Shown: positions 31,347 to 42,106 of the stretch, one piece after another
Layout: each line of letters starts with the position of its first letter
How positions within the stretch are numbered: the stretch's first letter is position 1
Assembly (NCBI GenBank): GCA_030374765.1
Contig: JARGXX010000116.1
Span: 558,001-622,000, forward strand
Direction: 5' to 3'
Length of the DNA: 64,000 nucleotides
DNA from: Agarophyton chilense
Taxonomy: Eukaryota > Rhodophyta > Florideophyceae > Gracilariales > Gracilariaceae
The notes under the pieces: generated by a model
The model's input: only the letters and a program-made list of their open reading frames with translations
Databases searched by the model: none
Told to the model about the DNA's origin: nothing
Position numbers and translations under genes: made by a program

Positions 31347-32624
31347 GTTATGGGCCCAGCCCTGACTGTATCTCCGCGGAAACCAACTCACCCACCCCTG
31401 TTCGATTCGACCACAGTGAAGTTCAAATGGCAAGACGAGGTGCGCCACTGGGTGCGCATCGTCAAACGTATGTCCGACGGAGGTTGCAAATATGCTCGCG
31501 CTACCTGGAGCGCGCTTGGAGACACTCTATATCTCGCGGTAGACGACTCAGCTAAACAGCTACTCACCCATGCTATCTTGGAAGGACTCTTTTTCTTGGG
31601 CCGTTGTGAAGATGATGAAGACTCGAGCGAGATGGTCGAGAAGATGCTCAACATCGTGGCGGAGGACACCCCCACCGAGAATGTGAAGAGGCTAGTGATG
31701 ATGATGAAGAATATCCACCAATGCACCAGAGCTGCTTCAGAGACGCCCATTGAGTACGCACGCAGATTTAAAGGACTGGCAAGTCTTTACCTTACTCACA
31801 GCAACGCCGGACACTCTACTCAAGACGCACAGTTATTTTCCATGCTGTTAATCGAGAACGCACGCCTCCCTGAGACCACTACGACTCATATCGTCCTACA
31901 GTTGGTCAACGATACCACCCAGCGACCATTGAGCGATCTCACGGAGAAGATATCCGTGTCGCAGTTCAGGCTTCGCAAGCTCGACGAGGAGATGAGAGCC
32001 ATTTGTCAAGGTATTGACACGCCGACCATGAACATCGAAGAAGTTAAGGCTCATCTGTCATCAGGGGAAACAATCCTGAAGGCCATATACAACGATGATC
32101 TCAAGCTGAGACAACAGGAAAACCGAATTGATATCACTCTTGATGCGCCCGTCCGAGCGATAAGCGAAATAACAGTCAGTACAACTCCGACAACAAAGAG
32201 TCCATTCATCCCGACGGTTACGACGATGCTCGGCGTTCAGGAGAAGTCGCCGGGCGGATTAAAAGATAGAACCAGATTCGCCGAGAGGAAGGCCGTCACG
32301 AAGTGCCGAGCTTGCGGCCAGCGCGGACATTGGTGGCGTGACCGGCCCAGTTGTACGCAAGTGATCCTACAGAAGTCATCCAGTAATGCTCTCGTGAAGA
32401 TGCGTGAACCTCTTCGATTCGACGACCGAAAGAAGAAATTCCCGCACTACGACACTTCTGGGGGATCTTCCGACGCCAGAGTTCCCCCTACGCGAGAAAG
32501 TACACCAGCGGATATTGCGCCTCAAAATCGTTCTTTTTTTCGTCAATTGGATCTGCATCAGCCCCCGCAGATCCCAACCCAATACCCGACGAGGGTGCCC
32601 CCACGTCGACAGGGGTCGTGCTAA
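31320..32624 (+). CDS. gag: Copia-1 gag
   Basis: A 434-residue protein. The N-terminal part has FKWQDEVRHWVRIVKRM and a capsid-like helical region to about residue 240, including SETPIEYARRFKGLASLYL. A knuckle at about 320-337 reads KCRACGQRGHWWRDRPSC. The CCHC spacing places Arg where the fourth ligand Cys is expected, unless the later Cys is used. A Pro-rich tail ends at the stop 32622-32624. Pol lies in the -1 frame and overlaps by a few bases. The ATG at 31320 is inside the LTR and is the first in-frame ATG downstream of the TATA box. Confidence 0.85.
   Translation: MALNSNDLTVMGPALTVSPRKPTHPPLFDSTTVKFKWQDEVRHWVRIVKRMSDGGCKYARATWSALGDTLYLAVDDSAKQLLTHAILEGLFFLGRCEDDEDSSEMVEKMLNIVAEDTPTENVKRLVMMMKNIHQCTRAASETPIEYARRFKGLASLYLTHSNAGHSTQDAQLFSMLLIENARLPETTTTHIVLQLVNDTTQRPLSDLTEKISVSQFRLRKLDEEMRAICQGIDTPTMNIEEVKAHLSSGETILKAIYNDDLKLRQQENRIDITLDAPVRAISEITVSTTPTTKSPFIPTVTTMLGVQEKSPGGLKDRTRFAERKAVTKCRACGQRGHWWRDRPSCTQVILQKSSSNALVKMREPLRFDDRKKKFPHYDTSGGSSDARVPPTRESTPADIAPQNRSFFRQLDLHQPPQIPTQYPTRVPPRRQGSC
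31347..31360 (+). promoter_or_regulatory. Copia-1 primer-binding site complementary to the initiator-Met anticodon arm
   Basis: Directly after the 5' LTR comes GTTATGGGCCCAGC. This is the reverse complement of GCTGGGCCCATAAC, the anticodon stem-loop of animal-type initiator tRNA-Met (12 of 14 match the plant form). That fits half-tRNA priming, known from Drosophila copia and Ty5, rather than priming from a tRNA 3' end. It overlaps gag codons. Confidence 0.75.
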
Positions 32625-35600
32625 ATGCAATGCGGTTGTGCGATGCGCTTGGAATCCAGCTCAATCTCAAGCCACCGCAGAAGGATTACTTTCACGGATG
32701 GGGCATTCAATGTGCAGATGCGAAGAAGATCACCGCTTCTTGGACTGCCACCATAGCTGAAACCTCAGGGTTGCCTACGTCGTTTACATTTGATCTCGTA
32801 GACGGCTCACCTCCCCTGACCCTCGGGCTGGATGTGAAGAGGTACTCGAACACCCTCAACCTCATCTCTCCTCCATGCATAGTGTTTCGGAGGCCAATGG
32901 ACACCAAGCCCAGGAGATTCATCACCTACCTGACCGAATCAGATTGGGACCCTCGCCTCAGACTAGAGTTCGCTCCTCACCCAAGGTCAACATCACAGAG
33001 CTTGCTCGCGAATACGCATGGACGGGCAGGCTTATCCCTAGCCAAGAAAAATCACAGGTTTACACATGCGCCATCCGAGGAGATGAAGGCTCTATATCGG
33101 ACTGCCAGGTTGCTCACTCCCTCTCTTGAAAACGCGTTCGACGCAGTTCATACTGCCTGTGATATCTACTCATCGGAAGGGCGACCGCGGAATGTCAAAA
33201 AGATTTCACTATCACACATTAATCAGGCGTTCAATGTAGAGCTCCAGGCAGATTTCATGTGAGTAGACTACAACAGAAGCAAGGTGGTAATTCTGAATAT
33301 GGTTGACACTGGTACAAGGTATGGAGAACGGGTAGTGGCATCTAACAGGAGAGCCGATGTAATGGCTATCCTTATCGACGTACACTGGATTAACGTGCAT
33401 GGGGCACCCGAAAGTTTTAGTTCGGACCCCGAATTCCAAGTGCCCAAGATACGGAAGTTGCTTGAGCTCCATGGAATCCGCATGAATCCTCGTCCGTCCC
33501 GGAGGCATCACAAAACCGGGCTAGTTGAGAGGAACAATGGGGCATTTCGAGCCGTGTATGATCGCATGGTGAAAGAACTACCGTCGGTACCGGTACACGT
33601 CGTAATCGCTCGATCCTCGTTCCTGACCAACCTGTTCTCCGGTTCCAGTATCATGAGCTCGTTCCAACTTGCGCGGGGATACTCGCCATCAATATTAGGG
33701 CTACCTGCTTCGCATGTCTCCCAGTCCCTTCTCGATGCGCATTGTGAAGCCACTGCCACACGAGCCGTACAGAAGTTGCTCAGATCCAGGGACCCCCATA
33801 CTATCCCCGACAACTTATTGACTCCAGGAACACCCGTGTATGTCTTCTATAATACCAGTTCCAATAGTGTTAAGAAGGGATGGGTCAGGGCTGCTGTGGT
33901 CGAGGCCAGTCGGCATGGCGTTTTATGCAGGAGATCATCTCGGGGTCGGCCTATGAATGTGGCCTACGTAAACATCAGAATCGCCCCACAAGGGCCGTTG
34001 ACGGATGATTTAATGTCCCGCTCTATGGAAGAGGAAGCGACAACCGCCGAGTGTCAACAGCTTCCACCGCCGAGTCAGTCAGCTTTAGCTTCAGGTGCTA
34101 CGCCCGACAGCAGTGACAGAATTGTCTCAGTCGACCATACTCCTAGGGCAATCCCGGACACTCCACCTCCGCGAGCAACAGCAACAGCTCCCGAGACAGA
34201 TAGTATCCCCCCCGACGTCACGGAACCGCATGTGACTCGGTTTCATCCTACACTGATGGCCTCAAATTGCCTAGGAAATCCGCTTAAGGATATTGGGAAT
34301 GTCAGCTTCACACGTGACGAGGTGCCACTCACGAAGCTCAAATCGAGTAAGCAACAGGTCCTTCCAAAGATCCATGAGCAAATGGGGAACAGCCAGCTCT
34401 CGCGGTCGAAGCTGGAATATGCTCCGTCATATATCTTGGACGAAGCGTTCGAGGAAGAGCACGACTCCAACTAGAGCGAGGCATATGTCGAAGTTAGGGA
34501 GGGCGACGTTCCCCCAGACGCGAACGTAATCACGTCGCATGTCATACATAAGATGAAGCAAGAGGTAGGCGGTGATCGCCGGATGAAAGGGAGGATTGGG
34601 CCGCATGGAAATCGAGACGACGAGAAGGACAATATTAGGAAAGATTCCTTAACGGCGCAGTTCGCGGTGATTCGTCTGCTGTTATGTCTGACCACGTTCT
34701 TGGGTTTCAGGTTAGGACATGCGGATGTCAAAGGATCCAACCTGCAGAGTGGCCCTATCCGCCGTGATATCTACGTGAGACCCCCTAAGGAATTGAGCGG
34801 CAGCCGTAGAACTCTATGGAAGCTGATTAAGTTGCCGTACGGGATTGTGGAAGCTGGCAGGCAATGGCAGAAGACCTTTGAGACCTGGGTACTTCGCGAC
34901 GCTGGGATTGAACGAGTTTTCGGGATTAGTCAGTTATATAGGCTGCGGGATTCCAACAGGAAGACCACACTATTGGTAGCTAAGGTAACAGACGACCTGC
35001 TTATGAGTGGCAAAGTGGAGCATATGCGAGAATTCTCTGAGCGTCTTCGTACTCGATTTCGAATCAGTAAGGTCCTACTAGATACCCGACTCGAGTTCAA
35101 CGGCTGCAGCATCACCCAGACAAGGAATGGCGATGTCCTCATCAATATGCAGTCATACATGGATTCAATCGCTCCGCTTCCTATAACCCGGACATGCCGT
35201 AAGGCGGATAACGAGAAGGCCACTCCGGAAGAGATCACCTTGTACAAAGGCCTCGCTGGTGCACTGTTATGGGTTGGAAGTGGAGTGCTCCCGTAAGCTA
35301 CGTATGCTGCTTCCGCCATACAACAGAAATTAGCCTGCTTGAAGGTCTGCCACCTCCGTGAAGCCAATAATATTCTGAAGGAGCTTGGAGCATTGACGCC
35401 GTCCATCATGTACCGAGCAACCAGCGCCCCGATCATCTCCGCCGAAGTGTGTACGTTTTCAGATGCGGCCTTTAACATTGGGGCCCATCAATGCTACGGA
35501 CAGACTGGTATCCTCACAGGCATTCTGGTTAACTCCGACTTCGAGAAGCTACTATACCACCTCATTGATTGGACGAGCAACAAAACAGCACCGGGTGAGC

Positions 35601-35985
35601 CACAGCTCCTACGGCGCGGAGATCATAGCATGCGCGGATTCAGACGATCGAGGATTTCACTTGCGAAGCTCACTCCGATCTTTCGACAGCGACTGTGGCA
35701 TCAAGCACGCGTTGCACGTGGCCTCGGGGGGGCTCTACGACACAATCACTACCTTACACGAAGGTAAGGAGTATAAGCTCAGGCAGACTGTGGAGCGTAT
35801 CCGTCATTCGTTTGAAGCCCGCGATTTGGATGTCCTCCGATGGATACCCGGTAGGATCAACCTCGCGGACGCACTAACCAAGCGCGACCTCCGGATGCAT
35901 CGCCTACTTAATTGTGTCGCAACAACAGGTATTCTCTGCATAGACATTTCCTCTGGCTATGAGCTCGATAGCGAAACTTGGGCAT
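32618..35985 (+). pseudogene. pol: Copia-1 pol (protease remnant, integrase, RT, RNase H)
   Basis: Starts with a protease-like region (LNAMRLCDALGIQL) whose active-site Asp seems to lie in another frame. Integrase has ELQADFM (first Asp), FSSDPEF (second Asp) and GLVERNNG (Glu). The RT has GHADVKGSNLQSG and TDDLLMSGK. RNase H has HSSYGAEIIACADSDDRG and the end NLADALTKRDLRMHRL. Three stops interrupt one frame: TGA at 33260 (a Trp would be expected), TAG at 34472 and TAA at 35294. A frameshift near 35590 moves RNase H to another frame. The element cannot make a whole polyprotein. Confidence 0.88.
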
Positions 35986-36094
35986 AGAACGTTGTAAATG
36001 GTTAAACGCTCTGAATCTTCTTGTGGCTATCGTTCCTGAAGCTACATGAGTCACCCCAATAGTTCTTCGGCCCTATTGCGGCGACTGGAGGGTA

Positions 36095-36764
36095 TGTGAC
36101 ATGTTTGAATCTGCATGGAAAGGGACTTGTAGCAATTGCGCCGCGATGTCATCGTATATGACACATTGACAAGAGCTAATGCAGCTGCAAGGAAAAGGTT
36201 ACAATCGAATACTATACTGAGTGCAAAACGGAGCACGGAAGAGCAAGGGGCACGAAAGAGAGGGGACTGCCTAACAAGGGAATGCAACTACAGAAACGAG
36301 CGCGGCGAAGTAGTCTGCGGACGGGCGGCGAGACGATTGAGGTTTAGTGCAAGAGTACGAGAGCAGAATGCTCACTGATGAAGGAACGCCCGGAAGGGGA
36401 GGGGCCACACAACGAGAGTGTGGACACGGAGGGCAGCAAGACAGATGGAGATAAGGACGTGTGGGTGTGGGTGGCGTTAGCATTAGAACAATGCAACAGG
36501 ACTGTAGGAGGCATTAGCATTAGAAGCTTGCCACAATACGACGGAAGTCGAATGCATAGAATAGGGATTGAAGGGACAGGCATAATAGAGAGGACAGACC
36601 ATGAGTATAAAAGGAGAGAAAGAACGAGGGACGAGAGATAAAACCGAAAAAGGGGGGAAGCAGAGACGAGAATAAAGCGACCTGAAGACGGTGATCTTCC
36701 GGCTTGTGCCGAAACTCTTCCACGTAGTAGATACATCATGGCGCTGAACTCGAATGATCTCACA
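36095..36764 (+). repeat. Copia-1 3' LTR
   Basis: 670 bp with intact TGTGA...TCACA ends. It is preceded by the short purine run GGAGGG (36088-36093), a possible polypurine tract, and followed by ACGGT. Confidence 0.93.
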
Positions 36765-36769
36765 ACGGT

Positions 36770-37647
36770 AGGGCAATGTAGGCCTGTCCCTCGTTCATTC
36801 CAAGGATGTCAGCTTCCGCGACAAAGCGTGACAAGAAATCCAACCCCAACATTGTGTCTTCTCCAGAAAACAACTGGTTGCAAAGTGAGAGCTGCATTCC
36901 CTTAATGCATTCCTTCACTCCTCTTGTTCCACGGGGTGTACGATCCAAAGAGGAGTCCTCCAAAAGGTAGTACCGGTATGCTAAGAGCTTCCTAAAGAGC
37001 GAATTGCTCGGTTTCAGCTGCTTCAAACCTGCGTGCTTCCTTCCCTTCGTGCGGGCGCGGATAACACCATGGGTGGCTGTTGACCGCTTAGAGCGTAAGG
37101 AACGCTCACGGCGAGCTACTTCCATCGATGAATCGGAAGAGTCGGACTCCGAGGATGAGGAATCCTACGGTTCGGGATTCGCGTTCCTTCGCTTCTTTCG
37201 AGCCTGGCGGTTCTCTTCCTTTCTCCCCTTCTGGGATACTGCAACCGGCTCGGCCAGATCATCCCCCGGCATTAGGGTTTGTTCCAACGTCTCGAGACGG
37301 CTTCAGAGGCGCGAGAACTTGTCTGCGACGTCTTTGACAAAGGCCGAGGGTCTACCAAAGGACTCTAGAATCGAGTTCACATCCGCATGGAGGACACAGA
37401 GGTCCTCAAAAAAATCCTGCGTAGCAGTGTCATTTACCTTCTTGCGAAGGGAATCGAACTCCTCTGCAAGGATGACTTGAGCTTCCCGCATAGAGCGGAG
37501 ATGCTCTTCCAAAGCTGCCAAGCTGGGATGGAAAGTGACCTCCCTAGCAGGGGAGAGCATCTGGGCGGCGGCAGACGCCGGTCCTTCTCCACTTGTTGGG
37601 GGTGTCGAATCAGAGACAGGAGGTCTCGAGGTCCTTCCACCTGGCAC
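36770..37647 (-). pseudogene. gag: Gypsy-2 gag, N-terminal part
   Basis: One frame from 37647 down to the copia target site, broken by TGA at 37303-37305 and TAG near 37166. It begins Pro/Ser-rich, then has a coiled-coil-like region (SLAALEEHLRSMREAQVILAEE), a basic and Ser/Asp-rich linker, and a capsid-type start (SLFRKLLAYRYYLLEDSSLDR, GVKECIKGMQLSLCNQLF). It runs into the copia insertion at ALP and continues at 30671. Confidence 0.8.
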
Positions 37648-37908
37648 GCCAGTCGATCCACCGGTATGAGATCATGAACGGATCGGGATACGGGATGGTT
37701 GCGATGGTTCCGGTGCACCGGTTTGACTCCGCGTCCTCGGACGGTTTTTGGACGACATGAGATCAGAATCCGTTACACGTGAGTATCCCTACCAGATCGG
37801 CTAGGGGGGCCAAGAAACTTCCTAAAAGAGGGCAACTGAGATCAACCTCACTTTGTGAGTCCTCTTTCCGATTAATCGTGACTGAGTGTGCCCGCCTCAA
37901 ACTTCTAA

Positions 37909-37920
37909 GTCGGGAGACCA
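37909..37920 (-). promoter_or_regulatory. Gypsy-2 primer-binding site
   Basis: On the coding strand TGGTCTCCCGAC begins 3 bp after the 5' LTR. It would pair with a tRNA ending GTCGGGAGACCA. The tRNA species is not identified. Confidence 0.6.
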
Positions 37921-37923
37921 GTT

Positions 37924-38811
37924 TGTAGGACAACGCTTGGTATGGAGACACCACGAAGATGTTCGGCGTCTTCCTCTCTTGAGAGACACGCCTCAGACAG
38001 AGGAGACGCGTCCCAGCGGAGCACAGGAACAGAGCCACTCTGGAAAGGCACGACGGAGTCGGGTGTGAGACCGAGGCCAGTCCGGCGGGATATACCTAGA
38101 TTGCTTAGGTGAGCACGGCACAGTCCGGGGTGTGACCAATCCTGGGCGGAGCAGTACCACGGCGATAGTCCGAAAAGGAGCGAGGAAACACTCGTATGAG
38201 GGTGGCGAGCGGGGTGAGTGAGGCGGCCACTCACGAGAGCCAAAAAGGAGAACAAGAGAAACGGGGGCAAAACCCTATACAGGGGCGAGACTACGACAAG
38301 TGTCGGCGATTAAATATGAACCCACGGTGGTGGTAGCACTCTGGTCGACAGTGGGGTGGATGAACTAACGTGCGACGGGCGCTCACGCAGTATGCGGTGA
38401 AGACGCGCCGAAGGCGAAGAGTTCAAAGCCAAGACTCCCTCCTTGGGATCTCCCAAGAGGGTGTTTATTGGGGAGCAGTGCTCAACCTCTTAAGTAGTGT
38501 GGCGCGCGGCCCCTGACAGTGGACGTGCGCCCGAAAAAATAGACACTAAATAGCGATAGCGTAGCTATATAAATACTGAAAATTACTAAATAATACTAAC
38601 CATTAGGTAGAATTCGGGCCGCGTGTGGCACGCCTCGCACTCGAGCGGCGGCATCCATGCAGTCCACGTGTTCCACCCGTGTGCACCTACGGTCCTAACC
38701 GGCCGTCGGCACGCAATAGCGGTATAGCTTGTCATAGACCAAGCTAGTCCTCAAGCGATCGAAATCTACAAGTCCTGGAAAGAAACCCCCCTTGAAGGGC
38801 ATTGTCCTTCA
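37924..38811 (-). repeat. Gypsy-2 5' LTR
   Basis: 888 bp, same orientation as the copy at 21599 and upstream of gag on the minus strand. It is followed on the plus strand by ACAAT. Confidence 0.93.
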
Positions 38812-39279
38812 ACAATAAGTGCACAGTACTACCTGCTTCAAGCGCTGTGCCATCCTTATGGTAGATCATCTTCAAGAGAATTGAGCCATCGCCGACGCTG
38901 CTGAACGTTACTCAGTTTCTACAATTGCAGTGCAAGCTATTGTAACCAAGCATAAAGAAGTTTCGGTATCGCCATTATCAGCTTGTCTTCTACTTGTTTG
39001 CATGTTAACTGTAAAACTGCGCAATGATTTTGCAAGCCACTTGAACAGGAGACGGTACACCTATATTCACAACTTTCTAGTCAAATTCAACACAATTCTC
39101 GATTATGGCTGCCTGACACGCTTTAAATTTAAGAAACACTCTTTTTCTGAAACTTTTTAAGGTAATTAGCTGGTTTGTGCATCAAACTTCAACTTATCGA
39201 AACATTTATGTATCTATTTTTCCGCATGCCACCTTTCTCTTACTGCGCTACATTGTCGAGCCAATTAGATGGGCGGATT

Positions 39280-39819
39280 TTAGATTCCTTCTTTGAAAAG
39301 CATACCCCTGCACTCAAAGATCGCTACGCTGGCAATCATCAATCTAGTGTAAGGAAGACGGGTCCTCCCTACTTTCCCAATTAAACATAAAAGGCCAAGC
39401 CATACGTTCTTCCGGGGGAGATATCTGAATCCGGAAGTTTCAGAGTACCGCTCTAGAAATAGCTTTTTTTCCTCCACATAAAGCTGGGATTCGAGAAGAT
39501 GTTCATGCTGCCCAACTACGCAATGGTATTTAAACGCTGTAGATCGGATACCCACAACAGTTTTAAAGCCAGGGTAGACGCTATCAGCCATTGTTCCAGA
39601 CAAAGTATCAACAACGACCGCCGAGAAGTGATCCATATATATTGAACAAAGCATGGAAGAGATGGTAAAGATTTCACACGACATTTTCCAATTAATGTTT
39701 GGTAAGGTGCAAAGGGGCCCTCCGATGAGAGATAATGGATCTAGCGACAATATTACCGCTTGGAATAATACTTGATCTAAGTCTGTCAAAGTTGACTCGA
39801 ACCAGAAATAAAATGACAT
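39280..39819 (-). CDS. Hypothetical 179-residue ORF
   Basis: Opens with ATG at 39819. It is aromatic and Leu-rich, with YVEEKKLFLERYSET and YLPRKNVWLGLLCLIGKVG. I do not recognise a family. The composition looks coding, but neighbouring sequence is decayed, so it may be a gene fragment. No partner genes are close: the gypsy-2 LTR ends about 470 bp away. Confidence 0.3.
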   Translation of the reverse strand: MSFYFWFESTLTDLDQVLFQAVILSLDPLSLIGGPLCTLPNINWKMSCEIFTISSMLCSIYMDHFSAVVVDTLSGTMADSVYPGFKTVVGIRSTAFKYHCVVGQHEHLLESQLYVEEKKLFLERYSETSGFRYLPRKNVWLGLLCLIGKVGRTRLPYTRLMIASVAIFECRGMLFKEGI

Positions 39820-42106
39820 CTCTGCGCTTGAGTATCACATCGAGAAGTTTTTTTCGGCATTCTTAGCCCACAGTCATCTTAACTTCTTGCAGTTGTTCTG
39901 GTCTTCTCGGGTAAGCCCGAAGTCTTCAAACATGTACACCCTGTCGAGTGTATCTTTGATTCAGTGAGACCAGCATATATCGACGGTGCATTACTTTCGC
40001 TACTCTACATGGACCGTAGAACTTTGGTTGGAACGGGGGTCATCGAAGGTGTTCTCGGAAAGCTAGTAATAGCAGCTACTTTAGTATGCGGCAAGATATC
40101 CGGCAAAAAATCTGCGAAAAATGACGGATCGCGGAAGCAGAGACAATTTCTGTTGGTTTTTTTTAGTGCCGGCTAGTTTCGGCTTTCGATTCTTTTTCAA
40201 AATCCTGCATATTATGAACAGGAAACGAATGCAGAAGCCCCTGCTAATTTACCGCCTATATTTGGATTCCAAACACTAGATGTGAATAACAAAAGTCTGG
40301 CTCAAACACCTTCACACCAACCCATATCACAATGATACCTCCCAGAACCACCATTCACCATACGACCTGGTGTCGTCTACGCTCCCCTTGCACCCCTCAT
40401 CATCCTCCCAACTCCCAACAATAACTGCTACAAACCCTCCTTCCTCCTTCTCCTCTTCCCCATCGAACCCCCTACTCCCAGCTCCAAAAACCGTCGCACC
40501 TAGTCTCCCAATCCTCAACCTACACCACCCATCCACACGCGTCACACCTCAACCCCGTCCGCCACCACTCTTCTCCCAAACACCCTTCCCATCCTCCACC
40601 TCCATAGCTTCGCCTCACAATTCTCTTCAAGATTTCAAAGCAGAAACAGCTGTTGTTTCTATATCCGGCACAACCTCTTCCCAGGTGACTGCGAACCTGC
40701 AGACATCCACAAACGTCTACTATACTACTGCTCCTTCGAGGGACACTCAACCTTGCCGCCCATCTTTAGGTTTTTCGAAGGTATGGATTCCGACCTTGGT
40801 TCAAAGATACAGAGCATCTGGGTCATTGAACACAAGATTTACCATGTGTCAAATTCCAAGCGAAACATGTCACAGAGTCAGCGAAAAATTTCCTGAACAT
40901 AATTAGCGACACATATGAACTTGAAATGATTTGTAAGAAACTATCGCTGCAGCGTGTCATCGTGGGGGTTGCTTATTCTACCATTCAAGCACGAAGCTTT
41001 TGTCATACAGCGTTTTGCAGTAACTCAGCCGCATTCGAATGTGTCCGCCTCACTCTTCTGCACAACGATTAGTATGTGCAATTTGTTCTCCATTCGAGCG
41101 CGTCTAAGAGTTTGGACTGAAACTACTTTATGAATTTCGGCATTTTTGGGGGGGCATCTTTGCAATAATTGATACAATCAATCGGTCCTCTGCCGCACTC
41201 TTCAATTCCCCATAAAACCCACCCGTCCCATCCCACCCCCTGCTCTCGTCTTGATCTCATGAAATGGCCAAACCTCCGCCCCTCGCCTACCTCAAAGACA
41301 GGATTAGAAAAGCCGTTCAGGTTTCACACATAGTCAACGCTGCTGGGTAGTGGTACGTATTACGTTCTTCTCGCGTGTATTTCGACGCATCGCCACAATG
41401 AACCGTGCATTAACCACCGCCTCCTTTTCCTTCTTTGTGCAGAAGTAGAACGTAACAAGTCACTGGCACAGTCGGTCTCCAGAGGTAGCGGAGCTTGGAC
41501 CCCACTAGAGGCTGATCAAAAAGCAGAGTGGATATGAAAGGGCTCGTGATCAGCGCCTATCGATAGTCCCAAGAAAAAGTGCCCTCTGTACACCTCTGAA
41601 GTCAAGTGTGTTGGGGGTTCCATCTGCTACCGGCGACTCTTTGGTAATTGCTTGACGCAGTCTGTCGCCAGAATGAGCTAAAAAGCATTACATAAAGAAT
41701 TTAAGTCACAGAGATAGGTTCTCATCGTCAATTTGCAAACTTTAGACCCGACCTAGAACTGTAATTATGAATAGAATTTGTGTTTATCTGCAAGGATCTA
41801 CATGTGTTCCGCGTTCTGCGTTCAGCGTTCCGCGTTCCCCAGCAGCCTCCCTGGTAGTGCGCTCAATCGTTGCACCATTGGCGTATTTGTCTCTAGTGAA
41901 ACTTGTACTTGCTTTTTTCAGAAACATCTTCCAACACAATTCTAAGAGAAAGCTCATTTCAATATACAAAGTTGGATCCCGACGTCTGAGTATTTTTCCA
42001 AGATTCGAGTGTTAACGTTACATAGTTCGCTCAAGACCCTTCGAGTAATAGTTGGCTAATCGGAATCACACTATCTATGTGTTCTGGCTTTTGTGATAAC
42101 CCCAAA
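39820..42106. other. Mostly unassigned interval
   Basis: No supported gene. A plus-strand frame at about 39880-40176 has some coding character (CIFDSVRPAYIDGALLSLLY) but no family was recognised. From about 40370 to 40620 the plus strand is very C/T-rich, which yields a Pro/Ser-rich frame that is probably not a gene. The rest is featureless to my eye. Confidence 0.4.

Larger units (their letters stand above)
30677..36764 (+). mobile_element. Copia-1: Ty1/copia element nested in gypsy-2 gag
   Basis: A 6,088-bp element with 670-bp LTRs (30677-31346 and 36095-36764) and ACGGT target duplications (30672-30676 and 36765-36769). The 3' LTR shows the full terminus TGTGA...TCACA; the 5' LTR has TTTGA. 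The LTRs differ at 7 of 670 positions. Removing it and one ACGGT copy restores the gypsy-2 gag frame exactly (ALP joined to YFLRVL). Gene order is gag, protease, integrase, RT, RNase H, as in Ty1/copia. Pol has three nonsense codons and at least one frameshift. Confidence 0.95.
21599..38811 (-). mobile_element. Gypsy-2: Ty3/gypsy chromovirus on the minus strand, interrupted by copia
   Basis: LTRs of 889 bp (21599-22487) and 888 bp (37924-38811) face the same way and start TGTAGGACAA. The right copy ends TTGTCCTTCA, an extended inverted terminus. The target duplication is ACAAT (21594-21598 and 38812-38816). The coding strand is minus: gag, then protease, RT, RNase H, integrase and chromodomain toward lower coordinates. 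Removing the 6.1-kb copia insertion leaves an element of about 11 kb. The LTRs differ by several dozen substitutions (roughly 93-94% identity by eye), so it is old. Gag and pol carry several nonsense codons and frameshifts. A roughly 1.7-kb antisense open frame lies between pol and the 3' LTR. Confidence 0.93.

Noticed and set aside
31065-31750. Minus-strand frames opposite the copia 5' LTR and gag, repeated at 36344-36776
   Set aside because: They recur only because the LTR is repeated, and are shadows of LTR sequence and gag.
40370-40906. Pro/Ser-rich 178-residue frame
   Set aside because: It starts at GTG and its composition follows from a C/T-rich tract, so it is not supported as a gene.
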